Notes: a model not told the origin generated them from the letters alone. Shown: positions 53,183 to 64,000, counted from the stretch's first letter. The stretch: 64,000 nt of DNA from Maylandia zebra (GCF_041146795.1 NC_135187.1:7551556-7615555), one strand, 5' to 3'. Translations and numbers: made by a program.

Positions 53183-55751
53183 ATGAGGGTATTTTTCCTT
53201 CTTTTTGCCAGCGTTGCTTTGTGCATCACAACAGGTGAGACTTATCACAACAAAGAAAACCATTGAACAGAAAAAAAATCATAGCGACATATATGATGCA
53301 CGTCTTTTCATAAACTACTTTGTTGTTGACAAATGCTTAACTTCAGTCTAAATACTCTTTCACAGCAAATCCAGTGCCTGACATGAAGCAAGGTAAAAGT
53401 CCTTGTGATGCATCTTTAACATTAAGTAGGTCAAAGTTAGTTACTGCCAGCACAGAGGCTACATAGAGGTAACTTTTTCTCCAGATAAGTATTTTCTATG
53501 TTTTGTGGCTTTGTTCGTGCAATAACAACTGGAAGAAAATGGTACAAATGTGTAAGTAACTGTGTTCCCTGCAGGTCAGTGCCACTTCTACTGTCCTGCT
53601 GCACATGCAAAGCTGACAATGTACATTAAAACCTACATTTGATCCATTCTTGTTATGTTCTGTACTAGAGTCACCACTGGAGCTGATCCCTGCTCAGCAA
53701 AACAGGACTGATGGTAAGGGAGAATATTTCTTAACTTGTCTGTCCTTCAATCACGGGTCCTCTACCGGAGGCCTGGGAACTTCAGGGTACTGTACAGTAT
53801 CCATGCTGCTCCTAAGACTTTCCTCTTCTATACAGAAATCTCAGATATCATTCTGAGTTTGGGGGTCACTGCACCAAATGCTCTGATTACTACGAGGAGC
53901 AGATCTTCTGCACCAGCTCTCTCAGGTATTTCTCAAGCTTCTCATGTTCCTTCTTCCTAATGTTGCTATCACTACGGCCTTCTTGCTCTGCTTGTCCACC
54001 ACTACAATGTCCATTTAATTAGCCATAACCAGTTTGTCTCACAGGATCATTCTCAACCACCTTAGGGGGTGTATCTCTTTGGGACATTTAGGCCATACTC
54101 AGCACAGATGTTCCTGTATATTGTTATGTAGTAGGACTCCAACTTTTCCCTATTCTCATCCCCTGTGCACTTATGCCATAGCCTTGTACCAGTAGCCTCA
54201 ACACCTGACGTGAGTCTTGCTAGTCCAGGCAACTTCAGTTATATATCTCCCACTCATGTACCGAGGTAGGCTTTGGGGGGCTTAACCTACAGCAAGCTGG
54301 ACTGAAAGGTTTGATAGCACAGGAACAAGCTCTGAGCACAAGCTCCAGCTGTGTAAAGAAGCCCCTGAGCAACCCAGCACATAACAGCAGGGTGCAAGAA
54401 GCTAGCAAGATTACACGGGTCTTCCAGATACAGGCAGACAAACTCTGATGATGGCTAACCAACTGGGCTCAGTAGTGGTGAACAACCAGAGGAAGATGGC
54501 TGTGGTGTTAGATGTAGCTATACAAAGTGCTAGCAATATCAAGAAGAAGGAGCACGAGAACCTTGAGAAATACCAAGAGCTGAGAAAGTAGCTGGAGAAG
54601 ATGTGAAGGGTGAAGGCAACAGTGGTCACCGTGGTAATCCAAGCCCTCGGTCAGTGACCCCCAAACTGAGCGAGCGACTCCGGCAGATCACAGGAATGTC
54701 ATCCAAGATCTCTGTAACAGGAACAGCAAACAGTGCGGCACTAGGAACAGCAAAAATACTGCGCAGGACCCTCAAGCTCCTAGGCCTCTGGTAGAGGACG
54801 TGAGCGTGAAGGATAAAGACTCGCCTCCATGGCAATTGTGTAATTTTTTTCATTATATATAAAAAAGAAATTATAACTTATATAAATTATAAAATGTAAA
54901 GAAACTCTCTGAATTAAGTCTATTGTCTATGGAATACCAGCACTTTTCCCAGGGAACTGTCCCCCTGAGTTTCATGAGCACTGGGAGCGATGCTTCGGAT
55001 TCTTTAATATCCCCCGGCCTTGGATAGATGCCGAGGTAACCGTGTTACATCATAATTCTACTGAAGACCTTCAGAAATTACTCAGAAATCCATTATATTT
55101 TTCATAGTTAAAAAGTAACTTAAGCGTGCAGTTACCATTGAAGTCTGAGGCACTGTGTTTGCCTGTGATGTGTCTGCTTTTACAGGAATATTGTCGGTCA
55201 TTTGGTGCAAACCTTGCCTCCATCCATGAATGGGATGAGTATGATTTCGTAATAAATCTCATGAATGAAATGGGATACAATGGTCCGGCCTGGATTGGCG
55301 CCTTTGATGCTGTCAGGGTAATGTAAAATGCAATTAATTGTTATTATAGCAGAACATTTATGCTAAAGAATGAATGTCTCCCTGCTTGTTGTAAATACGT
55401 GCCTTGACTGTTGTTGTGATTTTATTTTTACAGCTGAATTCTTCTTACATTGCTTGACGCTGCTTGTCTTTTTTGTTTTTTACAGTTTGGAGATTGGCTA
55501 TGGAGTGATGGTTCAGTAACTGATTTACTCATGGCCCCTGACTTGCTAAAGAGCTGGAATAAATGGGGACGTTGCCTTGCAATAGGTATATTGTAACGTG
55601 ACTAAATCAAGTGACTGCAGAAATGCATTTTGAAATATAAAGCAGAATGGTCACTCCTCTTGTTTTCTTATCAGATTACCCCACACCGAAACGTCATCCT
55701 TGTGGAGAGAGTCTTCCTTTCATTTGTGCATTTAGACCAGGGCTGTGTTAA
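53183..55751 (+). CDS. Secreted C-type lectin-like protein, complete, 171 aa
   Basis: Coding exons: 53183-53234, 53366-53392, 53669-53713, 54953-55035, 55186-55317, 55486-55585, 55675-55751 (TAA); all phases join. Residues 1-17 form a signal peptide (MRVFFLLFASVALCITT). A 25-residue linker is followed by a single C-type lectin-like domain from residue 44: CPPEF, RCF, WIDAEEYC, GANLASIH, WIGAFD, DWLWSDGS, C143, C156, LPFIC164. The six canonical cysteines (44, 55, 72, 143, 156, 164) are present, and a seventh (171) is the last residue. The EPN/QPD calcium-sugar triplet and the WND motif are absent, so classical carbohydrate binding is unlikely. Resembles small fish lectins of the nattectin/ladderlectin/type II antifreeze kind; the exact orthologue is not assigned. 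AATAAA at 55812-55817. Confidence 0.88.
53744..54235 (-). mobile_element. LINE 3'-end remnant, reverse orientation
   Basis: On the minus strand, broken frames read LPGLARLTSGVEATGTRLWH, DENREKLESYY, DIxVVDKQSKKAVVI and the terminal block corresponding to RRTLKLxGLW. This is the typical end of a widespread fish non-LTR retrotransposon ORF. The 3' end points left. It lies in lectin intron 53714-54952. Family name not assigned. Confidence 0.65.
54240..54805 (+). mobile_element. LINE 3'-end remnant, forward orientation
   Basis: Frames read MANQLGSVVVNNQRKMAVVL, DVAIQSASNIKKKEHENLEK, YQELRK, then AALGTAKILRRTLKLLGLW and a stop. This is the same ORF end as in the neighbouring minus-strand copy, but in the opposite direction. 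It carries internal stops and frameshifts. It sits directly next to that copy inside the lectin intron. Confidence 0.7.
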
Positions 55752-55819
55752 GCACTTACCTGCAATCAATCACATGAAACCAAAATCTAAAATTCCTTTC
55801 CTTATTTGCAAAATAAAAG

Positions 55820-57340
55820 TGGTTTCTCTTCAATCATAGCTCAGTTCTGTTTTATTTATTTATTTCTCTTCGTGCATTGCCCCGGGGTACATCAGCATAA
55901 TATGTATATGAATGTCATGGTACAAAGGAGGGTTGATACAGTCTCATATATGAATCGGGACTGCTTTTTATTTTCATAAAATGTCGACTGTTTGATGAGG
56001 TCTTCTCTCATGGTACCCCCGGTATAGATCAGTGTCATCAGCATACAGCAGGGTCTTTACATCAGGATAAACAGAAGGACATGATATGATCTAAACAACA
56101 CACCCAATAACACTTTGCCTTGTGGCTTCCCTCATGGTTAATGTACTCCTAGACCCAGTGCCAAGCCTGGTTAAATGGTGAAGGCTGCATCAGGAAGGGC
56201 ATCCAGTATACAATCTTTCCCAAATCAAACATCCAAAATCAAAGTATTTCTCTACCAGACCAGATGGAGCCCTGATTAACAACAACTGCCTCCTGTGCTA
56301 TTGGCTAATAGTATGCCAGTGGAAACGGTGATATTGTTGACACTTAAATGTAGAGACTATGACTGGTTAAGAGAGAGAGCAGGATGATATGACATGGAGA
56401 AGGAAGGTAGATGTGTGAAAAAAGACCAAGAGGAAGAGAAACAAGGCTGGGAGCGTTAGAAGTAGATTTAAGGTGTTCTATCATGCTGTAGATAGGAAGA
56501 AAATGGGGTAGAGTTAATCTTGAAGGAAGAGCATGTTAGTAATGTTCTGGAGGTACAGAGAGAGTCAGACAGGAGTTTGAAACTAAAAAATTGAAGGGCT
56601 GATGTCAGTGTATATGCCCCACAGATTGGATATCAATTAAGAGAAAGAAAAATTCTGGAGTAAGTTGGATGAAGTGATAGAGATTGTAAAATGTAGCTAG
56701 GCAGCATCAGATGATAGTCTGTCGGACAACTTTAGAAATCCAAAAGAAGAAGTGGGTGAAGACAGAGTCAAGGATTAAATGGTGGAAGTACAAGAAAGGA
56801 GAATGTTGAGAACTCTTCTAAACCACTCTCTGAGGTGTTTGAAACATCCTCTGGACAGAGGAAAGAAAATAAGGAGACTTGGTGATGTAATGAGGAAGTG
56901 CAGGAAAGTTTTCAAAGGAAAACAGCAAAGAAAAAGTAGGATAGTCAGGAAGATGCATAAAGTTGACAGGAGTACTGAGAGGCGCCATGTACAACAAAGA
57001 GAGAGGAGGAAAAACAAAGGCTTAAAAATCAGAATACCTTTATAATCCCTAAGGAAATTATGTGAAAATTAGAGTAAGTTGTATCGGAGGCAGGACATTA
57101 AGGAAAGAGAAAAAGACTTCCATTAATTGGGTGGGCTTTTGTTTTACAGATTGAAACCAAGCATAAAATGAAATAAAAAATCACAACTATAATAACTCAG
57201 GTGTATCACAACGTCACTCGTTCGGGGCTAGATAGTTATATTATCTCTGGATGAACGTGAAGCTCCGCCCCGGTCCAGCAGGGGGCGCTGCTGGTCTCGT
57301 CGCATTTCAAAGCTTAGATAAAAGCCTCCGCAGCTTCCTT
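55820..57340 (+). other. Lectin-znf706 intergenic region
   Basis: Starts just past the lectin AATAAA. The left part (55820-56130) has no assigned feature. The middle (about 56140-57050) is a decayed RTE-type LINE. The last 250 bases lead into the znf706 promoter. No gene recognised. Confidence 0.6.
56140..57050 (+). mobile_element. RTE/Expander-like LINE, 5' fragment with internal deletion
   Basis: GGAAGGGCATCCAGTATACA near 56195 is the signature of the 5' region of fish RTE elements. Downstream, broken frames read GRVNLEGRAC, SDRSLKL-like, CPTDWISIKRK and WSELDEV-like. These match the endonuclease part, followed directly by ARQHQMIVCRTTLEIQKKKW and IKWWKYKKGEC. The central endonuclease part is deleted. 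Inactive. Confidence 0.65.
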
Positions 57341-57399
57341 TAGCACATTAAAAAAAAGAGATAACGACAAAGGAGCGAAGGCAGAGCCGCATCTCGAAG
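57316..57399 (+). promoter_or_regulatory. znf706: znf706 core promoter and 5' untranslated exon
   Basis: TATA-like AGATAAAAG at about 57317-57325. An untranslated exon starting about 25-30 bases later ends at CTCGAAG/GTAAAA (after 57399). The donor would join acceptor CCTGCAG (exon from 58758), 16 bases before the ATG. Intron length about 1.36 kb. Inferred from signals and spacing. Confidence 0.55.
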
Positions 57400-58234
57400 G
57401 TAAAACCGCAGAAAAAAAATCTTCCTGTTAGGGACCTGTTATTTATTCTGGCGTATTTTAATCCGGATTTGTACTCAACACTGCTTCGTCTTTAGTATAA
57501 AAACACCGCACAGCTCTGTAACTCGCGATCACGTGTAATATCAGCTTCCCTAGCTAGCTCAGCTAACAGGGTTAGCAAGGCGGCCCCGGCTGAGGAGAGG
57601 CCCGCTGGCGGTGATGACGGTTTTCAGCTGTTTATTTAACATTTTGTCAGGAAAACAATACAAAGTCAGTGGCATCAGTTAGTTATTAGTAACCTGTTAG
57701 AGGCTCTCTCCTCGGTCGTCGAGGGTAGCTGCTGTTAACGATCTTTAAAGGACTGAAAGTTGTGATGATTTGACGCCTTTACTTTACTTTACCATCTTAG
57801 TAACGCCCCCCAGGCAGTTATGTTTGAAGTGATAAGTAAATCAAGTTTGGTTGTTGGTCCCCGGGACCATAAAATCTGTGTTGATGCGTTTGGAATCGCT
57901 GTATAATTCAAATCGTTTAAAATGTGTGAAAAGTTGTATCTGCAGTCGCATCCAGACACTGCTACAGCAAGTCACCTGAGAGATTATTTTTGAGTAGATA
58001 TATAATATATTTATGTTATAACGACTAACCTGCCTACATTTTCGATGATTATATCAGTAACTCTTCTTACTACTGACACCGTAGTACTGCAGTCACATCA
58101 TCTAGTTGATCTTCTGAGGGTACGTGAGGTCACATAGTCCGGTTTCAAGCTTCGGTCAGTTCCTCTCGCATTCAGTGATCCTTCTTCTATCGCATTTGGG
58201 GTGATGATATCTCTCCCTTGCCGTAGCACGTGTG

Positions 58235-58360
58235 TTGTACCTTGTCAATCTCTAGCTGTGAGAGCATAGGGGGGTCTAACCTAGGTGGGAATCAAACGTG
58301 CAACTCCCGCTCCAAAGGCGTGAAGACCATCTGACTCTGCTAGATCAAACACACCTGGTG
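58235..58360 (-). repeat. tRNA-derived (SINE-head-like) sequence
   Basis: On the minus strand, TAGCAGAGTCAGATGG resembles a degenerate A box and GTTTGATTCCC a B box (GTTCGATTCC), about 30 bases apart. They flank an arm-like CGGGAGTTGCACG, as in a class II (Leu/Ser) tRNA. No intact acceptor stem was seen, so it is read as a decayed SINE head or tRNA pseudogene in the first znf706 intron. Confidence 0.4.
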
Positions 58361-58773
58361 ACCCCACAATAATAAAGGTCCGCTCAAGAAGAGATTGTGG
58401 CTGCTGGATCACTTTGACAATTAAAGAAGTCCGTAATCATATAATACAAATGTTTATTTCTGAAAGGTAAAATCTGGCACTTATACAGAACTTTATGGAA
58501 AAAGTTGACAAAGTAAATTTTTACAAATGTATTACAGCTATGCCACAAACATTTCAGTCAAGCTCCCTTCACCAGAGAGTAATTCAGTGTGCCAATAATC
58601 CAAATCAGTTTGATTTTAAGCCTTTATTGTCTGAAGAAATAAACTCTTAACATGTGGTTTTCAGATCCCTGAAGATACTTCGTTTAATGCAAAAGAATTG
58701 CACGACTATAAGGTAGGTTCTTGCGCCGTTATAACTTGTTGCCGGTCGTTCCTGCAGGTTGAAGCTGAGGGCC

Positions 58774-60258
58774 ATGGCTCGTGGGCAGCAGAAGATTCAG
58801 TCCCAGCAGAAGAACGCCAAGAAGGCAGCAGAGAAGAAGAAATCTCAGGGCGCTGACCAGAAGACTGCAGCCAAGGCCGCCCTGGTCCACACCTGCCCTG
58901 TCTGCCGGGTAAGAAACAGCCACAGCTTCTGCCGAAGCTCGCAGAGGCCTTTCACCTTTGTTTTTAAAATGTTGATGCTTCATATTTTAAGATGTTAAAA
59001 CAACCAGTCAGCAGCTGCATACGTCATGTGGCTGGGTTTGTGCATGTGAGAGACGAGGGAAACTCTTTAGAGCAGTGATTCTCACCAGCACTGTAGAGAT
59101 GTAAGACAGGTTTGTCTGTATGCACTAATTTCAGTAATTGTCATAGGTTCAAGTTAATTGCATGGAGTTTATCGTAATGGTCACATAAATATCTCGGTTA
59201 AGTGCAACCAGGGCCAGAGATGGAAAAGGTCAGAGGTCATTTAGCTGGGTTTTTAAAATGTAGCTGTTCTGCTTACAGAGTCTGAAGTGATTGAAAGTGG
59301 AAAGTAGTTTGCATCCACTTTGGTAATTATTCAGCTGATGGCCACAGATTAGGTACGTTTGAACTTTCTTACCTCCTCAGGTTCATGTGCACATGTGAAT
59401 TATTAAAGAGCAGGTGGATCAGTCCAGATGTTACACCTTTTTTTTTTTTTTGTTTAAAGGGTGTCATTTGACATCTTCCACTGTTAGGCTGTAGCTACAA
59501 GCTGCGACAGTCTCAGATGTTAATAACTTGTTAGCAGGATTGATTTTACATGAATTTTAGACAAGATTTTTTTTTTTGTACTGGAAGCTTTTTGGCTTCT
59601 GTTTGTTGTCTAATGTTAACCAATCATGGGAAGGCTTTACCTGCAGGTAAATGGTCTATGTGGAAAGCAAGAGAAACACAGTGGCTGAAATTAACTGTAG
59701 AAATTTGTCAGCTTAGCTTTTTAAAATCTGCATCCTAGTTTGAACTGTAAACACTGAAACACAAGACAGGAAACCAGGCTTGACTATCTTTCTGCCATCA
59801 GCACCGGAAACCCCAAAACTTTGAATTTCCCCCAGAGGCTCAGTCAGATGATAGCTGATAGTTTCAAACATTGTTAAACTCACAGTGCTGGTTGGTGCAT
59901 TTTCGGTTAAGTATTCTTTAAGGGCTTTGCCCCCAGTCAGCAAACACAAAGTGGTCTGAAACACGTAAGAAAATAGTTTATCTGATAAAGATTTTCCTGG
60001 ATCAGAATCCAAGTACAGTAAGCTTAACATACTTGGGTTAAGTAAGGCTGCTGTTGCCTTACTTAACCTGCTGTGCCAGGGGAAGTGAAGCCCTGTTAAT
60101 GGTTGGAATGAGACCTTTTTGGTGTTTTGTTTCTCATGCTTTTACTGTCCTCCTCCTTTCAGACACAGATGCCCGACCCCAAAACCTTCAAGCAGCACTT
60201 TGAGAGCAAACATCCCAAGTCCCCCATGCCCCCCGAGCTTGCGGATGTTCAGGCATAA
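58774..60258 (+). CDS. znf706: ZNF706-type small C2H2 zinc-finger protein, complete, 76 aa
   Basis: Two coding exons, 58774-58908 and 60163-60258 (TAA), joined in phase 0 at CGG/ACA. The N-terminal half starts MARGQQKIQSQQKNAKKAAE and is lysine-rich, as in the 4F5/SERF-type N-terminus. A single C2H2 finger follows: C41-P-V-C44 ... H57-x4-H62 (HTCPVCRTQMPDPKTFKQHF). The C-terminus is MPPELADVQA. Length and sequence match vertebrate ZNF706 (76 aa) nearly throughout; visible differences from human lie mainly at positions 18-31. ZNF706 is a small nuclear protein linked to repression of pluripotency genes (family knowledge). It may be one of several fish paralogues. Confidence 0.92.
60036..60068. 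repeat. Perfect 13-bp hairpin
   Basis: GGTTAAGTAAGGC (60036-60048), loop TGCTGTT, and the exact reverse complement (60056-60068). In the znf706 coding intron, about 95 bases before exon 2. Confidence 0.95.
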
Positions 60259-61612
60259 AGGACTGCTGACTGGACCTGAATCTGGGTGAGTAGTACCTGT
60301 AGTGTTTTAAAAAAAAAAACAGTGTTTCCCACTCTCCAGGTTTCAAATTTAGACCAGAATTTGCTCTGCCAGGTTGCTTACTGGTCAGATTTGTGTTGTA
60401 TGATGTTGGATGCACTACAAGTCCTCCTCGGACTGCAGCTGGCGTCGGTAGTCCTCGTTTCTGCTTTGGAGACCGGCTGTGAGTTGACGGGACACTCCAG
60501 TTGGAACCGAAAGCAGATTGAGAACTTTCTTGATTCTGTTTAAATTAATATTGGAGTGAAACTACACAGCAAACATGAGGAAACTGTGTTTAAACTGTAA
60601 ACATGACCCCACAAACTGTTGCTTACAGATACACAATGACTACGGATTAAACATCGACTCGCGGCACCTGAAGGACGTTGGCGACGAACGCTGGGACCTC
60701 TCAGAATTCACGGACATCGGGTTGGGAAGGCGGGACGGGGCGGATGTGTGTATGTGCTGTGTACGTACATGTTTGTGTAAGAGAAAACAGTAATGATGGG
60801 GCAGGCGTACACCAGCAGCCCAATTTTATATTTATTGTGTACAACTACCTTGTTATCCCAAGTTGGGGAGGGGGGGGAAGCAGAACCAGCAAGATTATCT
60901 GTCTGCTTACACTGAATCAAAATTGTGACTAATGACGGGGATCTGGAAAAGCTTCAATAGGATGTAAAATAAAATTTCTGAATGTGTGTCTACCTGACAG
61001 CCGGTTCTATTGAAACGGTGTCGTCCAATGAGGCGACGGCACATTCACTTCACTCCCACATGGACGTGGCTCTGCTGTCGGGTCAACTCTTCAGCTCTGA
61101 TTTTTCTTTCTCTCCCCAAAAAAAATCCCAAAATCGGCTCCTTAAGGCGACTAAACGTTTCCTTTAACTTCCTGTCTGTATGGTCGGACTCCACAGCTTT
61201 GCCTCCTCTATGCTGCTGCTGCTCCACAGGTGTCCACACTCGGTAACACCTTACAACAGTACCTCACGTTAACCACACAGCAAGTCTATAACGCACTCTT
61301 TTTCAAATCTCTTCCACTTGGACTTCTCAGTGTCATCCTTCTTGGCAATAACACCCCCCATCTTTGTCCCGCCTCAGTTAAAGCAGGAGTTGTTCTGTAA
61401 ACCAAACACGCAGCTCTGTGCTCAGCGATGCTTTCAGCTGTAGTTTGAAGAAGCTGTACGTAGCCCCAAAGGACTGAGAGAGAAATCATTTAGTTCCGAA
61501 ACTGCAAAAGATAAGAGTTAAGGATTTTCTTTTTGGGTCTTCTTTAAATCACTAGCAAGCAAAAATAATTTGTTTTCACTGTAACTTTTTTTTTACCCTT
61601 TTCAATAAATTG
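60259..61612 (+). other. znf706: znf706 3' UTR, probably interrupted by an intron
   Basis: After the stop, a strong donor CTGG/GTGAGT (after 60285) and an acceptor GCTTACAG (exon from 60629) suggest an intron in the 3' UTR. AATAAA occurs at 60968-60973 and 61604-61609; either could end the transcript. The 60629-60793 stretch is an open frame rich in G/C at third positions, but has no start codon in phase with the gene. Confidence 0.55.
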
Positions 61613-63423
61613 AAAAATGTATTTAATGTGATTGGTCTGCTCAGATGCCTTTTATTCTGCATGAGAATCGTTTTTGTTTTTAAATCAATACAGTTAGTTT
61701 GTGTGTGTATTACTCAGACTGTGACTATTAACTGTCTTTAACTCAGACTTGCTACTTCAAGCTAACATATAAAGAGGTTAAGTTAAAAGTTTGGGATGGA
61801 TTTGCATGAAATTTTGTTTTAGAGGCGATGATTTCAAGACCATTTAGAAAATATCAACTAATCTGGATCCGGACTCAAAGCGAGGTGTGGAGCAGTCTTG
61901 GTCTGCTCCTGCTGAAATAAATGCAGTCTATTTAATTTAACATGAGTATGCAGATATTTATAGACAATAGAAGAGTTCTGGTAATAGACATGTTCTGGTT
62001 TGAATTATTAGTCTGAATAATGTTAATTGGACAGTCATGTGATCGGAGAGACACTGGTGACAATAACAGGTGTGACTCTGTAACTCTAGCAAGACTTAAC
62101 AGCTTTTTAAGCTTAATATATTTACGCATTTGCAGCACTAACTAAATACAGGTAAATTCTCATGGTTGTTGGTGAGATACAGCTCAACAGTTTACTTATA
62201 TAAAACATGCCTTCAGGATAAAATCTGTGTTATTGTTAAAGAATCGGAGAAACCGCAGAGCTCCAATTTGATTTTCGAGCAAACATAACGTGCTCCAGAC
62301 CAGCTACATGTTCAGCGTAAGTCACAGTTGTGATTTAGCCTTGCTAAAAGCAGCACTCACTGTTCCTCCACAGATTTACCAGGGTTCAGTCTAGAACCCG
62401 GTCCTCACATTTTCACCATAAAATAATTTATGATCCCAGCGTTTGGAGCACTGATGTTCTCGGCTTTGGGAGTGGCTACTGCAAATACTCCAGTACACCC
62501 TACTGTTTCCACACCGGGTGGAATATTGCAGCTGTGTGCAGGACTGCTTATACATAAATGTGAAGGCACTTCCTCCGTGGAAAGCTCGTCTCTTCTGTCC
62601 TCCAGATGCATTTAAGGACTTGAGACATCCAGGCGTCAGGCTGATTTCCAGGTTTTAGGCAGGATGATAGAGACGCTGGTAAAAAGCCCATCATCACGTT
62701 TACTTTCACACCTGTTGAGACTCTGGTTTCACAGCAGCTGGCTTCAGATTGGACTCAGGTTACAACATGTTTGCATTTCACTTTAGTGGAATAACTAGGA
62801 TTTGCTTAAAACTTGCAAAAATAAAATTAGATTATTTACACGCCTCAATCTCAAACTGATAATAAATGTACTGTTTATTTTATATTAACTGAATACAGTT
62901 TAATAATCTCTTCATATAGATTTTTCTTATAACAACAGTAGTGCTGTCAGTTAACAAAACCAAAAAAAATTATCAGGCATCACTGATGGATTTCCTACCA
63001 TCTAAAATCATCTGCCTTCATGAGAATTTAAACCTTTCTGTAGTAAACTAAAGTCTGTGGTTTGATGCTGATAGATTAGCTTTTTTCAATTTGAAAATGT
63101 ATCAAAATAAGAGAAATGCCCAAACATTTGCTCGTAACTTCCCTGAAGAAGCTAAGCGATGTTCAATGTGTACATTTATGCCATTTCTGCAATGTAATCG
63201 TGCGCCGCGAATCGATTGTTTTTGTGAAGCCAAAGAGTCTCGGAAAATGCTGAAACACTGACAAAGGAGAAATCTGCGAACTTTAACTCTGAAAAACGGG
63301 ACCATTCAGACCTGCTGGATGAGATTTGTTGGTCCATCATCATCCAAACTGTTCATGTTTCTGCAGCGTCTGGAAAAATAAATCACCCTTTATACATTTT
63401 CTTCTAAGCGGAGCCTCGGCCAC
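61613..63423. other. znf706-bmp8 intergenic region and bmp8 3' flank
   Basis: No exon, RNA gene or clear repeat recognised. On the minus strand a possible bmp8 polyadenylation signal (TTTATT on plus) lies at 62874-62879, about 550 bases beyond the stop. The two genes converge here. Confidence 0.45.
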
Positions 63424-63573
63424 TCATAGACAGCCGCAGGTCTTGACCACCATGTTGCGATGCTTTTTGAGGATGACGTTGTTGTTGTCGTCGTAGAACA
63501 GGACTGAGATTGGGCTGAGCTTCGTGGGGGCGCAGCACGCTTTGGGGACCTCGTCAGGCTTCAGGATGTGAAC
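63424..63573 (-). CDS. bmp8a: BMP8-like TGF-beta superfamily ligand, last coding exon
   Basis: The minus strand reads acceptor CTGGCAG, then 49 codons and TGA. The peptide starts [20 protein letters not shown], continues [20 protein letters not shown], and ends VVKTCGCL. This is the C-terminal part of the cystine-knot domain (CC, then the final CGC). [11 protein letters not shown] and [12 protein letters not shown] fit BMP8 better than BMP5/6/7 (which have KKYRNMVVR). The exon starts where the last exon of BMP5-8 genes starts (family knowledge). Secreted dimeric growth factor. The rest of the gene lies right of the window. Confidence 0.8.
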   Translation of the reverse strand, partial: VHILKPDEVPKACCAPTKLSPISVLFYDDNNNVILKKHRNMVVKTCGCL

Positions 63574-64000
63574 CTGCCAGAGCAGAGTGAAATACAGTTA
63601 ATGCTGTTATACTAAAGTATGTTTTAGATATGTAACAGAGAAGGGACAAAAGTAAAGTCTATTATAATATTTAGGTATGTTGTAATCAGGTGTTTACAGG
63701 AGTTAGAGTCTGTTGGCAAGTTTTAAGGACTTTTATTTTACCAAGCTGTCCAACTGAGACCCAGATCTGTTCTGCAAGAGAAGCTGGTCAGTGTGGCAGC
63801 CATACAGACTCACAATATTACCCTTTCTTCATGGTACCCATCCCTCGAGCCTTTCTCCATTTGAAGCAATGAATTATCAGAGATTGTAACATCTGGTCCT
63901 CTTACTGAATCAGTTCGTGTTTCTTTTGTTATTTCAGTTAAATTAATAAAATAAAAGGAAATGCTCCTAACTGAAAAGATCCATTTCATACACTCCAAAT

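Noticed and set aside
58759..58773. Start of the ZNF706 protein at the upstream TTG (five extra residues)
   Set aside because: Not an ATG and partly at the splice acceptor; the ATG at 58774 gives the exact 76-aa family length.

Overview
This is a vertebrate chromosomal segment, almost certainly from a teleost and most likely a percomorph such as a cichlid (the order is inferred from repeat types, not proven). All genes are intron-bearing, with GT-AG junctions I could read base by base. The intervening DNA carries degraded fish-type LINEs (L2/Maui-like and RTE/Expander-like), hAT-like and other short terminal-inverted-repeat elements, and simple repeats. There are no bacterial operons, no CRISPR array and no viral genome.

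Layout, left to right. (1) 903-25610, plus strand: capicua (cic), an HMG-box transcriptional repressor. Eighteen coding exons form one unbroken frame of 1,200 residues to the stop; the first coding exon or exons lie left of the window. A long 3' UTR probably runs to about 28.4 kb. (2) 29560-46848, plus strand: glycogen synthase kinase 3 alpha (gsk3a), complete, 11 coding exons, 438 aa. (3) 53183-55751, plus strand: a complete secreted C-type lectin-like gene, 171 aa in seven coding exons, with a TATA box. Its third coding intron contains two damaged LINE 3' ends facing each other. (4) 58774-60258, plus strand: a znf706-type small C2H2 protein, 76 aa in two coding exons, with untranslated exons on both sides. 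(5) 63424-63573, minus strand: the last coding exon of a BMP5/6/7/8-class ligand, closest to BMP8.

The cic-gsk3a pair matches mammalian synteny (GSK3A-ERF-CIC on human 19q13.2), but no ERF gene is visible between them here. znf706 and bmp8 map elsewhere in human, so a rearrangement boundary lies to the right of gsk3a. Both cic and gsk3a act in receptor-tyrosine-kinase and growth-factor signalling: CIC is a default repressor relieved by ERK/RSK, and GSK3 is inhibited by AKT at the N-terminal serine, whose motif is preserved here. The other genes have no obvious functional link to them.

I found no novel multi-gene system. The least expected signals are five perfect or near-perfect short hairpins in non-coding DNA, an 84-nt in-frame mini-intron in cic, and the head-to-head LINE remnants inside the lectin gene.
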